Positions 7,420-14,622 of a stretch of DNA of 64,000 nt are shown here, piece after piece. Positions within the stretch are counted from its first letter, which is position 1; each line of letters begins with the position of its first letter. Made by a program: the position numbers and the translations under genes. A model generated the notes under the pieces. The model did no database searches. It was not told the DNA's origin and saw only the letters and a list, made by a program, of their open reading frames with translations. The DNA comes from Lachnospiraceae bacterium MD308 (lineage in GTDB: Bacteria > Bacillota > Clostridia > Lachnospirales > Lachnospiraceae): NCBI GenBank assembly GCA_000403475.2, contig KE159796.1, positions 963,736 through 1,027,735 of the forward strand, in the 5' to 3' direction.

Positions 7420-8907
7420 TTAATTTGCATATCTCAAAAACTGTTGATTCATTGGAACAAAAATTGTTATATCATCCGTTTTAGGGCTGTAATCATAAGT
7501 ATAATCAATTGCTATATTCCGTCTTGTTACTGCAAAACTTTCACGAAGAAAATCCTCTAATTCTGTTATGCTCATCTGCTTATGAAAATACCCCACTTCT
7601 GAATATTGGTACAACTCTGTACCATCCTCAGTATACAAAATATTCTGTCCTTCCATATAAACCCCCTCTATGCAATAAATAATTCCTTCTTCACCATATT
7701 CCTCAAAACATTCATTAAAAGCAACAGTAATTTCTAATTTTGCTCCACCCGGAATATAAAAAACTTTCTGTTCAAAGTCTTCCAATTGACTACAGATAAA
7801 CTTCCTTGACGCATCGCCCTCATTAGATAACAATTCCGATAATACCGCTTCATACTTATGTGTTTTAAACTTTCTCCGCAAATGTGCTTTACTATCAAAG
7901 TAAATTTCATAAGACATTCCATTTAGCAGATGCCGTCTTACATCCTTTCCATAATTGTTCAAATTACTATGTAAATTATCAAAAAAATTTATTACATTAA
8001 AAGCATTACTTGAAGCCTGATACAAATTCCTTCCTAATACAAATAAATCATTTATATCTGCCCTCAATAAGTCTGCCTTCATTTTACTCATTTTATTAAT
8101 TACAAGATTTTGGTAATTATAATTATGTGTTTTTAAATCACTGATTAAATCATAAATTTTACTTCCCACTTCACACTCGTAACATGCGTCCCTGAGCGCA
8201 TCCATATGATATATATTATTTGTACTTTCTATTCTACCTTTCCTAAATATAAAATCCCCCATCAATGAAGTGTGTTCCCAAGTCACCTGAGTTGAATTTG
8301 ACCATATATACACTGTGTTACGTACTCTCTTAAACATATTTTCAATTGTAATATTAGGAACCATAATATGTTCAAGAATAGCTGCTGTAAAAAGCCCATG
8401 TTCTCCTTTCTCTTTCGCTGTTTGTCCTGGTGATGTCGCAAAAGCAATAATTGTTCCTCGTGGAGCAAATATTGGGGCAAATCCAGTTCCAATTCCTCTG
8501 TTTCCACCAACACTTGAACTCCTACACGCATCTATAATCAGTATTTTTATTAAAACACTACTTCTATCCATAGCTGCTATAACATTATCCAAACTGAACG
8601 ATGTATATACAGCACTTCGATCATCAGCAAAACTCGTATCTGTAGCAGCTAAATAATTTAATCCATCAAACTGAAATCCGTGTCCAGCAAAGAAAAACAA
8701 GCCAACATCATATCCCGATAATACAGTTTCATAATTAGATATTTCCGCTGCCATTGTTCCCAAATCCGAATTCAATATACTTTTCGTTTCAAATGAAAGC
8801 TCAACAAGTTTTTCCTCTAATGCCTTCGCATCATTAACAGCACATTGCAATTGTGCCTTTCCGAAGTCATATGCATCATTCCCAAATAAAATTGCAAGTT
8901 TTTTCAT
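7420..8907 (-). CDS. Caspase-family (C14) protease, first gene of putative defence operon
   Basis: A 495-residue protein. Residues 1-225 are a caspase-like peptidase: AILFGND at the first strand, catalytic His76 in FFFAGHG and Cys128 in LIIDACRS, with the expected NDA ... L helix between. Residues about 230-495 are an unrecognised helical then beta region, probably sensor or partner-binding. Bacterial caspase-like proteases cut after basic or acidic residues and act as effectors in several immune systems (for example with gasdermins, or as TPR-CHAT with type III-E CRISPR). It opens a three-gene, AT-rich operon. The ATG at 8907 has only a weak ribosome-binding site. Confidence 0.9.
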   Translation of the reverse strand: MKKLAILFGNDAYDFGKAQLQCAVNDAKALEEKLVELSFETKSILNSDLGTMAAEISNYETVLSGYDVGLFFFAGHGFQFDGLNYLAATDTSFADDRSAVYTSFSLDNVIAAMDRSSVLIKILIIDACRSSSVGGNRGIGTGFAPIFAPRGTIIAFATSPGQTAKEKGEHGLFTAAILEHIMVPNITIENMFKRVRNTVYIWSNSTQVTWEHTSLMGDFIFRKGRIESTNNIYHMDALRDACYECEVGSKIYDLISDLKTHNYNYQNLVINKMSKMKADLLRADINDLFVLGRNLYQASSNAFNVINFFDNLHSNLNNYGKDVRRHLLNGMSYEIYFDSKAHLRRKFKTHKYEAVLSELLSNEGDASRKFICSQLEDFEQKVFYIPGGAKLEITVAFNECFEEYGEEGIIYCIEGVYMEGQNILYTEDGTELYQYSEVGYFHKQMSITELEDFLRESFAVTRRNIAIDYTYDYSPKTDDITIFVPMNQQFLRYAN

Positions 8908-9190
8908 AATATCATCACTCTTGTAAGATTTATCTCTACATATTTTAACTTCTTTATCGTATTGCTTTATTCTACCACATTTTACCTATATTTACTATCC
9001 GCAAAGCAATACAAAAAACTCTCGAAAAAACATTAAATAGCCTATTATAAATTACCAACCTCAATTTTTCATCTTCATTATTATCATTTTGATCTGCCGT
9101 TCCGTTTCTAACAAAGCTATAAGCAACCTAACAAAACAGCATATCGCCAAATTTCAACAGCATTTTTCTATAAACAGGCGAAACTCCAAA
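8908..9190. other. AT-rich leader of the caspase operon
   Basis: An AT-rich intergenic stretch that must contain the promoter of the three-gene operon. A possible -10 TAGAAT is visible about 65 bases upstream of the start on the minus strand, but no good -35 goes with it. No gene seen. Confidence 0.4.
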
Positions 9191-9406
9191 CAAACACGGA
9201 AACTCCTATACTTTCACGCAAAACTCGGATACTATCACGGAAACTGCCGACTTTTGCGTGATAGTATATTTCTACCCCAATCGCCATCCTATCAGCGGCA
9301 TCAAAAACGCAAAAAAGAGAGGCTCACCAACCACTCTGGTGAACCCCTCTACACTCAAAATCCCTTGATTTTAAGCCATTCTTCAATACTTTTGCCTGCA
9401 AGTACC
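9191..9406. repeat. Iteron-like repeat array 2
   Basis: The same unit as at 5017-5194, mainly inverted: ATACTTTCACGCAAAA (9208-9223), ATACTATCACGGAAAC (9229-9244), then direct copies beginning about 9251 (TTTTGCGTGATAGTATA) and 9390 (TTTTGCCTGCAAGTACC). With array 1 it brackets the low-GC three-gene operon. The shared, degenerate unit implies a common origin, by duplication or by insertion of the cassette into a once continuous array. Confidence 0.75.
9317..9349. terminator. Hairpin, possible terminator
   Basis: GAGAGGCTCACCA (9317-9329) and TGGTGAACCCCTC (9337-9349) pair with a 7-base loop and mismatches. A run of A precedes it, so a minus-strand transcript would end in U residues. Confidence 0.45.
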
Positions 9407-9485
9407 CAAATTCCTATGGCATCAATTGAGAATAGCCGCCTGGGCGGCTGTTAGATATTGTTCACATAAATTCTCCAAGACGCAG

Positions 9486-9598
9486 AGGGGTCAAACTGGA
9501 CAAGGGGAGGGGTCAAAACCGTGACCACAGGGGTCACATTCACAGCCATAGGGGTCAGACCTTTTGCCGCAGGGGTCAAAACAGCCACAGAGGGGTCA
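9486..9598. repeat. Six phased AGGGGTCA repeats
   Basis: The exact octamer AGGGGTCA starts at 9486, 9508, 9529, 9550, 9571 and 9591, intervals of 22, 21, 21, 21 and 20 bases. All copies face the same way and fall on the same helix face. The DNA between copies is not conserved. This is the layout of replication iterons or of a cooperative operator. An open frame across it (9451-9738, minus) is repeat-driven and not called as a gene. Confidence 0.85.
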
Positions 9599-9664
9599 GA
9601 CTTGTGACCACTGTGGCCGTCCGTAACCGCTACTCCCGTGCTGCCCTGGCACAGCCCCAAAATC

Positions 9665-9710
9665 AAACAAGGGATTCCAGCGACAGCCCATGTGTCGGAA
9701 TCCCTTGTTT
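9665..9710. repeat. Perfect 14-bp inverted repeat next to the octamer array
   Basis: AAACAAGGGATTCC (9665-9678) and GGAATCCCTTGTTT (9697-9710) are exact complements; the 18-base loop contains a second small pairing GACA/TGTC. It lies between the octamer array and the recombinase fragment. It could be a strong terminator or part of an origin. Confidence 0.8.
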
Positions 9711-9761
9711 TCAGCGGTTTTCCCGATATTCTGTTCATTTCCTTTGTATCAATTAAGCGGT

Positions 9762-9989
9762 TTACATTTCCACATACTCGGTGTAGCTTTCAAATTCTTC
9801 CGCATGGTTGAAGTGAAAATCGTTGAGAATGTCGCGCTGATTTTTCACGCTGTTGCTATCGTCAAGCCCCCGGTTGATTTTCAGTAAATCCTCACGGGAG
9901 AGCCGGATATAGCCGCCCATTTTCCAGCGCCGGACCGTATAGGTAGGGGTTAAAATCTGCTGATACCCTCTGTTTTTTTGCCTTGCCAT
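9762..9989 (-). pseudogene. Large serine recombinase, N-terminal remnant
   Basis: A 75-residue fragment with the start of a serine-recombinase catalytic domain: MGGYIRLSREDLLK, then DDSNSVKNQRDIL, where the nucleophile is the Ser of RLSRED. It ends at FESYTEYVEM where intact proteins continue into the conserved YVDDG(Y/V)TG motif, so about 85 percent of the protein is missing. The ATG at 9989 has AAGGAGG upstream and a good promoter stands at 10021-10049, so the stub may still be expressed. An unrelated or cognate C-terminal piece lies at 575-862. Confidence 0.85.
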
Positions 9990-10020
9990 TTGTCCTCCTT
10001 CCCTATCACATTACAGTTAT

Positions 10021-10049
10021 ATTATAACTCCGATTAGGGGTATCGGCAA
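10021..10049 (-). promoter_or_regulatory. Sigma-A promoter of the recombinase stub
   Basis: On the minus strand, TTGCCG (10044-10049), 17 bases, then TATAAT (10021-10026), about 30 bases ahead of the recombinase start. A small dyad, CCGAT ... ATCGG, covers the spacer and may bind a repressor. Confidence 0.6.
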
Positions 10050-10066
10050 GGATGCCGCCGGGCATG

Positions 10067-10124
10067 AAAAGGGGGCGGCACTGTGAAAAGTACCGCCCCA
10101 GCTTTGGGACATTTTGTCTCAAAG
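10067..10124 (-). terminator. Double-hairpin terminator module, copy A
   Basis: Read on the minus strand: the palindrome CTTTGAGACA ... TGTCCCAAAG (10102-10124), then a GC hairpin GGGGCGG ... CCGCCCC (10072-10099), then CTTTTC. It lies about 40 bases after the stop of the gene ending at 10162. The palindrome recurs four more times in 2.2 kb (11207, 11368, 12076, 12303). Confidence 0.7.
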
Positions 10125-10161
10125 TAATTAACTGCTTAATTTGTTCATAATGCTTTAGAAA

Positions 10162-10983
10162 TTATTTGTCTCCATTCAACATACGGAGCCATGCACCATA
10201 TGCCTCTGGGTCGGACTTTTGCAGAGCAGACTGCCAATCAGCATAACCATTTTTGAATAGTTTAATTGTTTCCGTATAGCCGTAAGCCTCACTGCTTTCA
10301 CTGATTTGTTTCAAGCGGTCAACTGTAGCGTTCCAACTTTTCATGGCCCTACCCATAGCATCGCCCTGTTTTTTACGCTCCACAGACGCAGGGTCAGTAA
10401 TATCAATCACTGATGGTCTCTGTTGTAAAGGCTGCGAAATATCGGCTTCAGCGTCCAACGAAAGAATATCCGTCCCATCCGCAAAAGAAAGACGCTGAAT
10501 ATTTTTTGCATTTGCAAGAGCCTCTGCGCTGATTGAAACAGTATCAAAGCGGGCACGTCCGCCGCCCTGCCGGTAGCCGTCCAAAATACTTGTATCAAAA
10601 GGCTTGCCCCAATTCCAATCGGGGACTTGCTGATGGACAAAATCACCCAGACGAGCGGCCTCGCTATGGAAAATTTCATTTAGCGTCCATGACGCGCTCA
10701 ACCGCTTTTCCGGTGAAAGGGACATTGTATAGTTACGAATGACTGCGCTGATGTCCTCACCATCGCTGACCCCGTAGCTATTCTTCATGTGGTCGAAAGC
10801 GATCTGCTTGACCTGCTGGACTATACCATCGTCCACGGGGACAATTTTCCGATAATCGCCTGTATCGTTCAAACTCATGCCAGGTGTGCCATAAGGATTG
10901 ACATGGGGCTTACCCTGGGTTCTTTGAGAAATCTCGCCAATCCGCTGTTGCTGTTGGTTTTGTACCATCTGTGTGATTGTCAT
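10162..10983 (-). CDS. Hypothetical protein, mobile-element cargo
   Basis: A 273-residue soluble protein I do not recognise. It begins with a Gln-rich stretch (TQMVQNQQQQRIGE), followed by a central region with no membrane segment or signal peptide and a C-terminal helical part ending in DWQSALQKSDPEAYGAWLRML. The ATG at 10983 is chosen because AGGAGG stands 7 bases before it; the frame is open further upstream. It is flanked by the repeated terminator module and lies among mobile-element remnants. The high GC of its codons suggests an origin different from the caspase operon. Confidence 0.7.
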   Translation of the reverse strand: MTITQMVQNQQQQRIGEISQRTQGKPHVNPYGTPGMSLNDTGDYRKIVPVDDGIVQQVKQIAFDHMKNSYGVSDGEDISAVIRNYTMSLSPEKRLSASWTLNEIFHSEAARLGDFVHQQVPDWNWGKPFDTSILDGYRQGGGRARFDTVSISAEALANAKNIQRLSFADGTDILSLDAEADISQPLQQRPSVIDITDPASVERKKQGDAMGRAMKSWNATVDRLKQISESSEAYGYTETIKLFKNGYADWQSALQKSDPEAYGAWLRMLNGDK

Positions 10984-11417
10984 AGAATAACCTCCTGCCC
11001 GCTTGCTAATAGCGGAAAACATAGTGTTTGTCAGTTCCTTTGCTACAATTTCAGTCTTTATTTATTACATCGGCATTTTGCAGAAAAAGTTAAGCGTTCC
11101 AGTGAAACCGCAAATGGCAAGCAGGGCAAGTGTGGCCACACTTGCTATTTTTGACTGGCCGAGGGCCATCAAAAATGCTTGTTGGGGAGCCTCCCCAAAC
11201 CCGGCTCTTTGGGACAAAATGTCCCAAAGAGGTTGGCTGTGTCACTGCCGCTGTCGCGGCTGTTCCTTATTGTTCTGCTTGTCCGTCAGTCTGGGCAGAC
11301 GAGTGATATTGCGGCCTCTGCCATTGAAGGAAAAAACGGGACGGAACTATGAAAAGCACCGCCCCAGCTTTGGGACATTTTGTCTCAAAGATATACGCCA
11401 ATAAGTGTGTTAGTCCG
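10984..11417. repeat. Intergenic with palindromes; module copies B and C
   Basis: Contains a hairpin TTGGGGA-GCC-TCCCCAA (11182-11198); module copy B (11207-11229), a perfect palindrome CTTTGGGACA-AAA-TGTCCCAAAG; and copy C (11368-11390), followed on the minus strand by a GC hairpin and GTTTTTTC (to about 11335). Copy C acts as terminator of the exported-protein gene 28 bases away. No convincing gene is present. Confidence 0.65.
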
Positions 11418-11831
11418 TTAGTCCTCCCAGCAAATTTCGCCTTCCTCAATCAGCTCAAGGATCTGCGCCCATTCGTCCTGGGTAAACTTGTGCTCATCAT
11501 TGTGGCTAACCGACAGCAACGTGATTTTCATAGGTTGTGCATTTTTTAGAATGTCAGTCGCATCGCATTTGTTCAGGTCGTTAATATTTAAGGTTTGGTG
11601 TTCATCGTAAGTCTGGCTGCCAGAAATCTGGACTAACCCTCCGGCAGCATCATTGTCGGCCAAGTTAATGCTCTTTTCAAAAGTTTTGGAGTTGTCAAAC
11701 TCCATTTGAACCAAATCCAGATTGTCCTGCTCTGTAGCGTCAGCGGCGGAGGTAGCAAAGCCAGTAGTCACAGCGGCAATCAGAGCCAAGGCCAGAACAA
11801 GCGAAAAAACAGATGCCTTTTTGATTTTCAT
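11418..11831 (-). CDS. Small exported protein of unknown function
   Basis: A 137-residue protein starting at ATG 11831 (GAAAGGATAAC upstream). It has a classical signal peptide: KIKK, a hydrophobic core of about 18 residues, then TGFATSAADA as the likely signal peptidase I site. The mature part (about 105 residues) is acidic, without cysteine pairs or a sortase signal: VQISGSQTYDEHQTLNIND ... QMKITLLSVSHNDEHKFTQDEWAQIL. No family recognised. It lies among mobile-element terminators. Confidence 0.72.
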   Translation of the reverse strand: MKIKKASVFSLVLALALIAAVTTGFATSAADATEQDNLDLVQMEFDNSKTFEKSINLADNDAAGGLVQISGSQTYDEHQTLNINDLNKCDATDILKNAQPMKITLLSVSHNDEHKFTQDEWAQILELIEEGEICWED

Positions 11832-12540
11832 AATTGCAGTTATCCTTTCTTCAATCGCATTTTTATTAAAGTTGTTGCACAGCGGAGTCAAACCGCTCCG
11901 TGTTTCTTCCATGCTGAAAAGTGACCGAGCATAGACCGCCCTTGTGTTTTCCCCGAAAAGCCGGACAACGGCCTCATCGCAGGAAAGCTCAAACTACCAC
12001 AGTCTTAAACCTTTTTCAATACTACTTTGGTCTTAAAAATAAAAAAAGAGCGACACCGCGAAAGAGCCACCCCAGCTTTGGGACATTTTGTCTCAAAGTA
12101 CGGTCCCATGTTAGCTTTTGTAGAACGAATAGGGCACATGACATATAAACATACCCCCCCCCCCTACCGAACACGCCCGGAAACCCTTGATACAAGCGGC
12201 TTTCAAACGTCTAAATGCTAACAGTCCAGCCGTGGAAAATAAGCGGTTTTACAGCGCGTTCAACCCTATCCCCTATACAAAAATGCGCAGGGACAACGGT
12301 TGCTTTGGGACATTTTGTCTCAAAGTTGCTATGGCGATAATTTGACTTTGCGGGTGATGGTTTCAATCTATTTTCTTGTGTTTTCGTCAAAAAACTTGCG
12401 TTTTCGTGTTCCTAATAAGAGTTAATCATATGGATTCTTACCATATTATAAAATGTCTCTATGGATTCTAATACTAATTGTAATTTCATATTTGTTTTAT
12501 ATTATCTTACAAGACCAGAAAAAAATATACCCACAGGGCA
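11832..12540. repeat. Gene-free 0.7 kb with module copies D and E
   Basis: Holds copies D (12076-12098) and E (12303-12325) of the CTTTGGGACA ... TGTCTCAAAG palindrome, D followed on the minus strand by a T-rich run (to about 12040). It also has a run of about 12 C near 12150-12163 and two copies of ATGGATTCT (12430, 12461). No gene is visible. Terminator modules without genes suggest that genes were lost here. Confidence 0.6.
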
Positions 12541-12542
12541 TC

Positions 12543-12588
12543 CCTTAATTCAGGTTCCTGCGGAACAGGCGGACTACGTCCGTTAAGG
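12543..12588 (+). ncRNA. Candidate structured RNA, three-way junction
   Basis: Three stems close on each other: P1 CCTTAA/TTAAGG (12543-12548, 12583-12588), P2 GTTCC-tgc-GGAAC (12554-12566) and P3 CGGAC-tac-GTCCG (12570-12582). The fold is compact, with triloops, and is followed 4 bases later by a strong hairpin. I do not recognise the class; it might be the leader or body of a small RNA, or act at the DNA level at an element end. The strand is uncertain. Confidence 0.4.
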
Positions 12589-12592
12589 TATA

Positions 12593-12643
12593 AAAAGAGA
12601 CATCCGGAGCAGATGAATCTCAGTCACTCCCGATGTCTCTTTT
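12593..12643. terminator. Bidirectional terminator hairpin
   Basis: AAAAGAGACATC (12593-12604) pairs with GATGTCTCTTTT (12632-12643). The loop adds GGAG/CTCC and AGAT/ATCT pairings. Runs of A and T on both sides allow termination in either direction. It separates the accessory island from the metabolic operon. Confidence 0.75.
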
Positions 12644-12660
12644 ATTTCCTTCCTGCCGTA

Positions 12661-12826
12661 CTAGTGTGCTGACACGATTATATTTAGCTAAAATTCCTTG
12701 CCTATTTTCCCGATAGAACTATTCCCCAAGCCTCAGCGTAGCCCGCTACGCCTACGTTTGGGAAACAGCACTCTCAGAAAAATATTCTGCGGAGTTTAGC
12801 TAAATATAATTCGGTCAGTACACTAG
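12661..12826. mobile_element. MITE-like palindromic element
   Basis: A 166-base element with 32-base terminal inverted repeats (12661-12692 and 12795-12826) matching at about 28 positions and ending in CTAG on both sides. The centre is itself palindromic (GCGTAGC-CC-GCTACGC) within CCCCAA ... TTGGG. No coding capacity. Its right end overlaps the stop codon (TAG) of the permease gene. As RNA it would fold fully and could terminate or stabilise the long operon transcript. Confidence 0.7.
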
Positions 12827-14034
12827 CAGAATATGATAATCAGCTGCGATGCCAGCACTACGGCAATCAGCGCGATTGGATATGTCGCCGCGTAGGCCGA
12901 CGCGATGTCCTCCGTTCCCGCCATATTAATAAGCGTTCCCAGCGCCGGCGTACTTGTCATACCTCCGGTGATGGAGCCCAGGTTATTAAGCAGCGGCAGT
13001 TTCAGCACGTTCTTTGCCACCACAAATCCGATGATCATCGGAAGGATGGTCATGATCGCCCCGTAGAGGAAATACACCGGCTCGAAGTATTGCACGAACT
13101 TCGCCCCGCCGGAGACGCCCGCCCCGATAAGGAACAGCATAAGCCCCAACTCTCTCAGCATCTTAAGCGTCGAGTTCTTCGGCACGATGGATATCTTCCC
13201 AATATGCCCGTAATGCCCGAACACAAGCGCCGTCAGAAGGCACCCGCCGGTAGTTGTCAGCGAAAAATTCATATAGCTGATACTTCCGATCAGGATTCCC
13301 ACGATAGATGCCAGGGAAAATGCCATGAACCCGAATTCGTCCACCTCGGTGAGAATCAGATTCTTCTTCCTGCTGCTCCCGCCGTCTTTCGCGGTAATCT
13401 TTTCCACCTCTTCATTCATATTGGCTTTCAGAACCTTCGGGATGATCTGCACGAACAGCACCACGCCCACAACGCCGAACAAGTAGGAAATCCCGTACCC
13501 CACAGACACTAAAGCCTCTAGGTCTGCGCCCACCGCCGCTTTTGACGCGGAGAAGGCCGGAGTGCTCGTGAGCGCTCCCGAGAGAATTCCCACCAGGATT
13601 GCCCGGAATTCCTCATGGTCAAGATTCGTAAAGCCGGCGCCGATCAAAATACATGCCACACAGGTTCCCGCCGCCGCCGCGATAATCACAAGCCCAAGCA
13701 TAACGTAAGACTTGAAATTCCGTTTCAGGTTGCCGAAAAAGTTCGGCCCCGCGATGAAACCGACGGAGGTCACAAAAAAGATCAGCCCCATGTTCTCCAC
13801 GATCTTCAGCGCCTCTGTGGAAAAAGACTCCTCCCCCACCGTAAGGTTTCCTGACAGCTTGCCGTAGAGCAGGCATCCGTAGAGCAGCGCAATGATAAAC
13901 ACGCCCGCCGTTCCTAAGTTGATTCCTTTAATAGTTATTTTCCCGACTGCATAGCCGATGGCCGCAATCGCAAAGACCGAGAAAGTAAGAAACACTACAG
14001 ACTTAACTGCCAATATTCCTCCAAATAATTCCAT
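12823..14034 (-). CDS. AspT/YidE-type permease, probable C4-dicarboxylate carrier
   Basis: A 403-residue membrane protein with two repeats of the Asp-Al_Ex (AspT/YidE) fold, each with a signature: GALTSTPAFSASK (about 150-162) and GGMTSTPALGTL (about 367-378). About ten membrane segments flank a hydrophilic centre (about 205-230) that is much shorter than the TrkA_C pair of AspT. The family includes the aspartate/alanine and succinate-type exchangers. As last gene of an operon that makes malate, fumarate and succinate, it most likely moves one of these acids, for example succinate export against fumarate, malate or aspartate. The stop codon lies inside a MITE. Confidence 0.85.
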   Translation of the reverse strand: MELFGGILAVKSVVFLTFSVFAIAAIGYAVGKITIKGINLGTAGVFIIALLYGCLLYGKLSGNLTVGEESFSTEALKIVENMGLIFFVTSVGFIAGPNFFGNLKRNFKSYVMLGLVIIAAAAGTCVACILIGAGFTNLDHEEFRAILVGILSGALTSTPAFSASKAAVGADLEALVSVGYGISYLFGVVGVVLFVQIIPKVLKANMNEEVEKITAKDGGSSRKKNLILTEVDEFGFMAFSLASIVGILIGSISYMNFSLTTTGGCLLTALVFGHYGHIGKISIVPKNSTLKMLRELGLMLFLIGAGVSGGAKFVQYFEPVYFLYGAIMTILPMIIGFVVAKNVLKLPLLNNLGSITGGMTSTPALGTLINMAGTEDIASAYAATYPIALIAVVLASQLIIIFC

Positions 14035-14058
14035 GTCTTACGTTCTCCCTTCTAAGTT

Positions 14059-14622
14059 CTATCCCTTTTTCTGCTCCAGATAAGCCGCCCGGCCGCTCTC
14101 GTACAGATTATTGCCCTCACTGTCGATGATGACGACAAGCGGCATATCCTCCACGTAAAGCTTTCTGAGAGCCTCCGCGCCCAAATCCTCATACGCGATA
14201 AGCTCTGCCTTCTTGATGCATTTGGCAAGGAGCGCGCCTGCGCCGCCGATAGCTCCGAAGTATACGCCGGAGTATTTCTTCATGGCGTCGATGACTTCCG
14301 GAAGGCGTGCGCCTTTTCCGATCATTCCCCTTGCGCCTACAGACATCATCGTCGGCGCGTAAGCATCCATGCGCCCGCTTGTAGTCGGGCCTGCGGAGCC
14401 GATGACAGCCCCCGGCTTTGCCGGTGTCGGCCCTACATAATAGATGGTTGCATCCTTCGGGTCAAAAGGAATCTCCTCCCCTTTTTCCAAAGCCTCGCAC
14501 ATACGCTTGTGGCCTGCGTCACGGGAGGTATAGATCGTGCCGGTTACGAGAACGCTGTCCCCGGCGTGAAGTGTCTTTGCAAGCTCCTCGGTGAGCGGTA
14601 ATGTAATCTTTCTTGCTGCCAT
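14059..14622 (-). CDS. fumB: Class I fumarate hydratase, beta subunit
   Basis: A 187-residue C-terminal-type subunit of iron-sulfur fumarase/tartrate dehydratase: GTIYTSRDAGHKRM (about 26-39), YYVGPTPAKPGAVIGSAGPTTSGRMD (about 61-86) and GARGMIGKGA, the core of the swivelling beta domain that completes the active site. It pairs with the alpha subunit encoded directly upstream, the two genes abutting; GGAGGTG precedes the ATG. In this operon it converts malate to fumarate. L(+)-tartrate dehydratase is the alternative, but malate dehydrogenase and fumarate reductase in the same operon favour fumarase. Confidence 0.92.
   Translation of the reverse strand: MAARKITLPLTEELAKTLHAGDSVLVTGTIYTSRDAGHKRMCEALEKGEEIPFDPKDATIYYVGPTPAKPGAVIGSAGPTTSGRMDAYAPTMMSVGARGMIGKGARLPEVIDAMKKYSGVYFGAIGGAGALLAKCIKKAELIAYEDLGAEALRKLYVEDMPLVVIIDSEGNNLYESGRAAYLEQKKG

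Noticed and set aside
5017-9598. Possible CRISPR arrays
   Set aside because: Period is only 20-22 bases with degenerate or 8-base units and no separate spacer of constant length; no cas genes in the window.
9451-9738. 95-codon open frame on the minus strand
   Set aside because: It runs through the AGGGGTCA array; its Pro/Thr/Val-rich repeats are a by-product of the DNA repeat, and it has no ribosome-binding site or recognisable domain.
12150-12163. Run of about 12 C as a phase-variation tract
   Set aside because: It lies in gene-free DNA with no frame or promoter for it to switch, and may include sequencing error.
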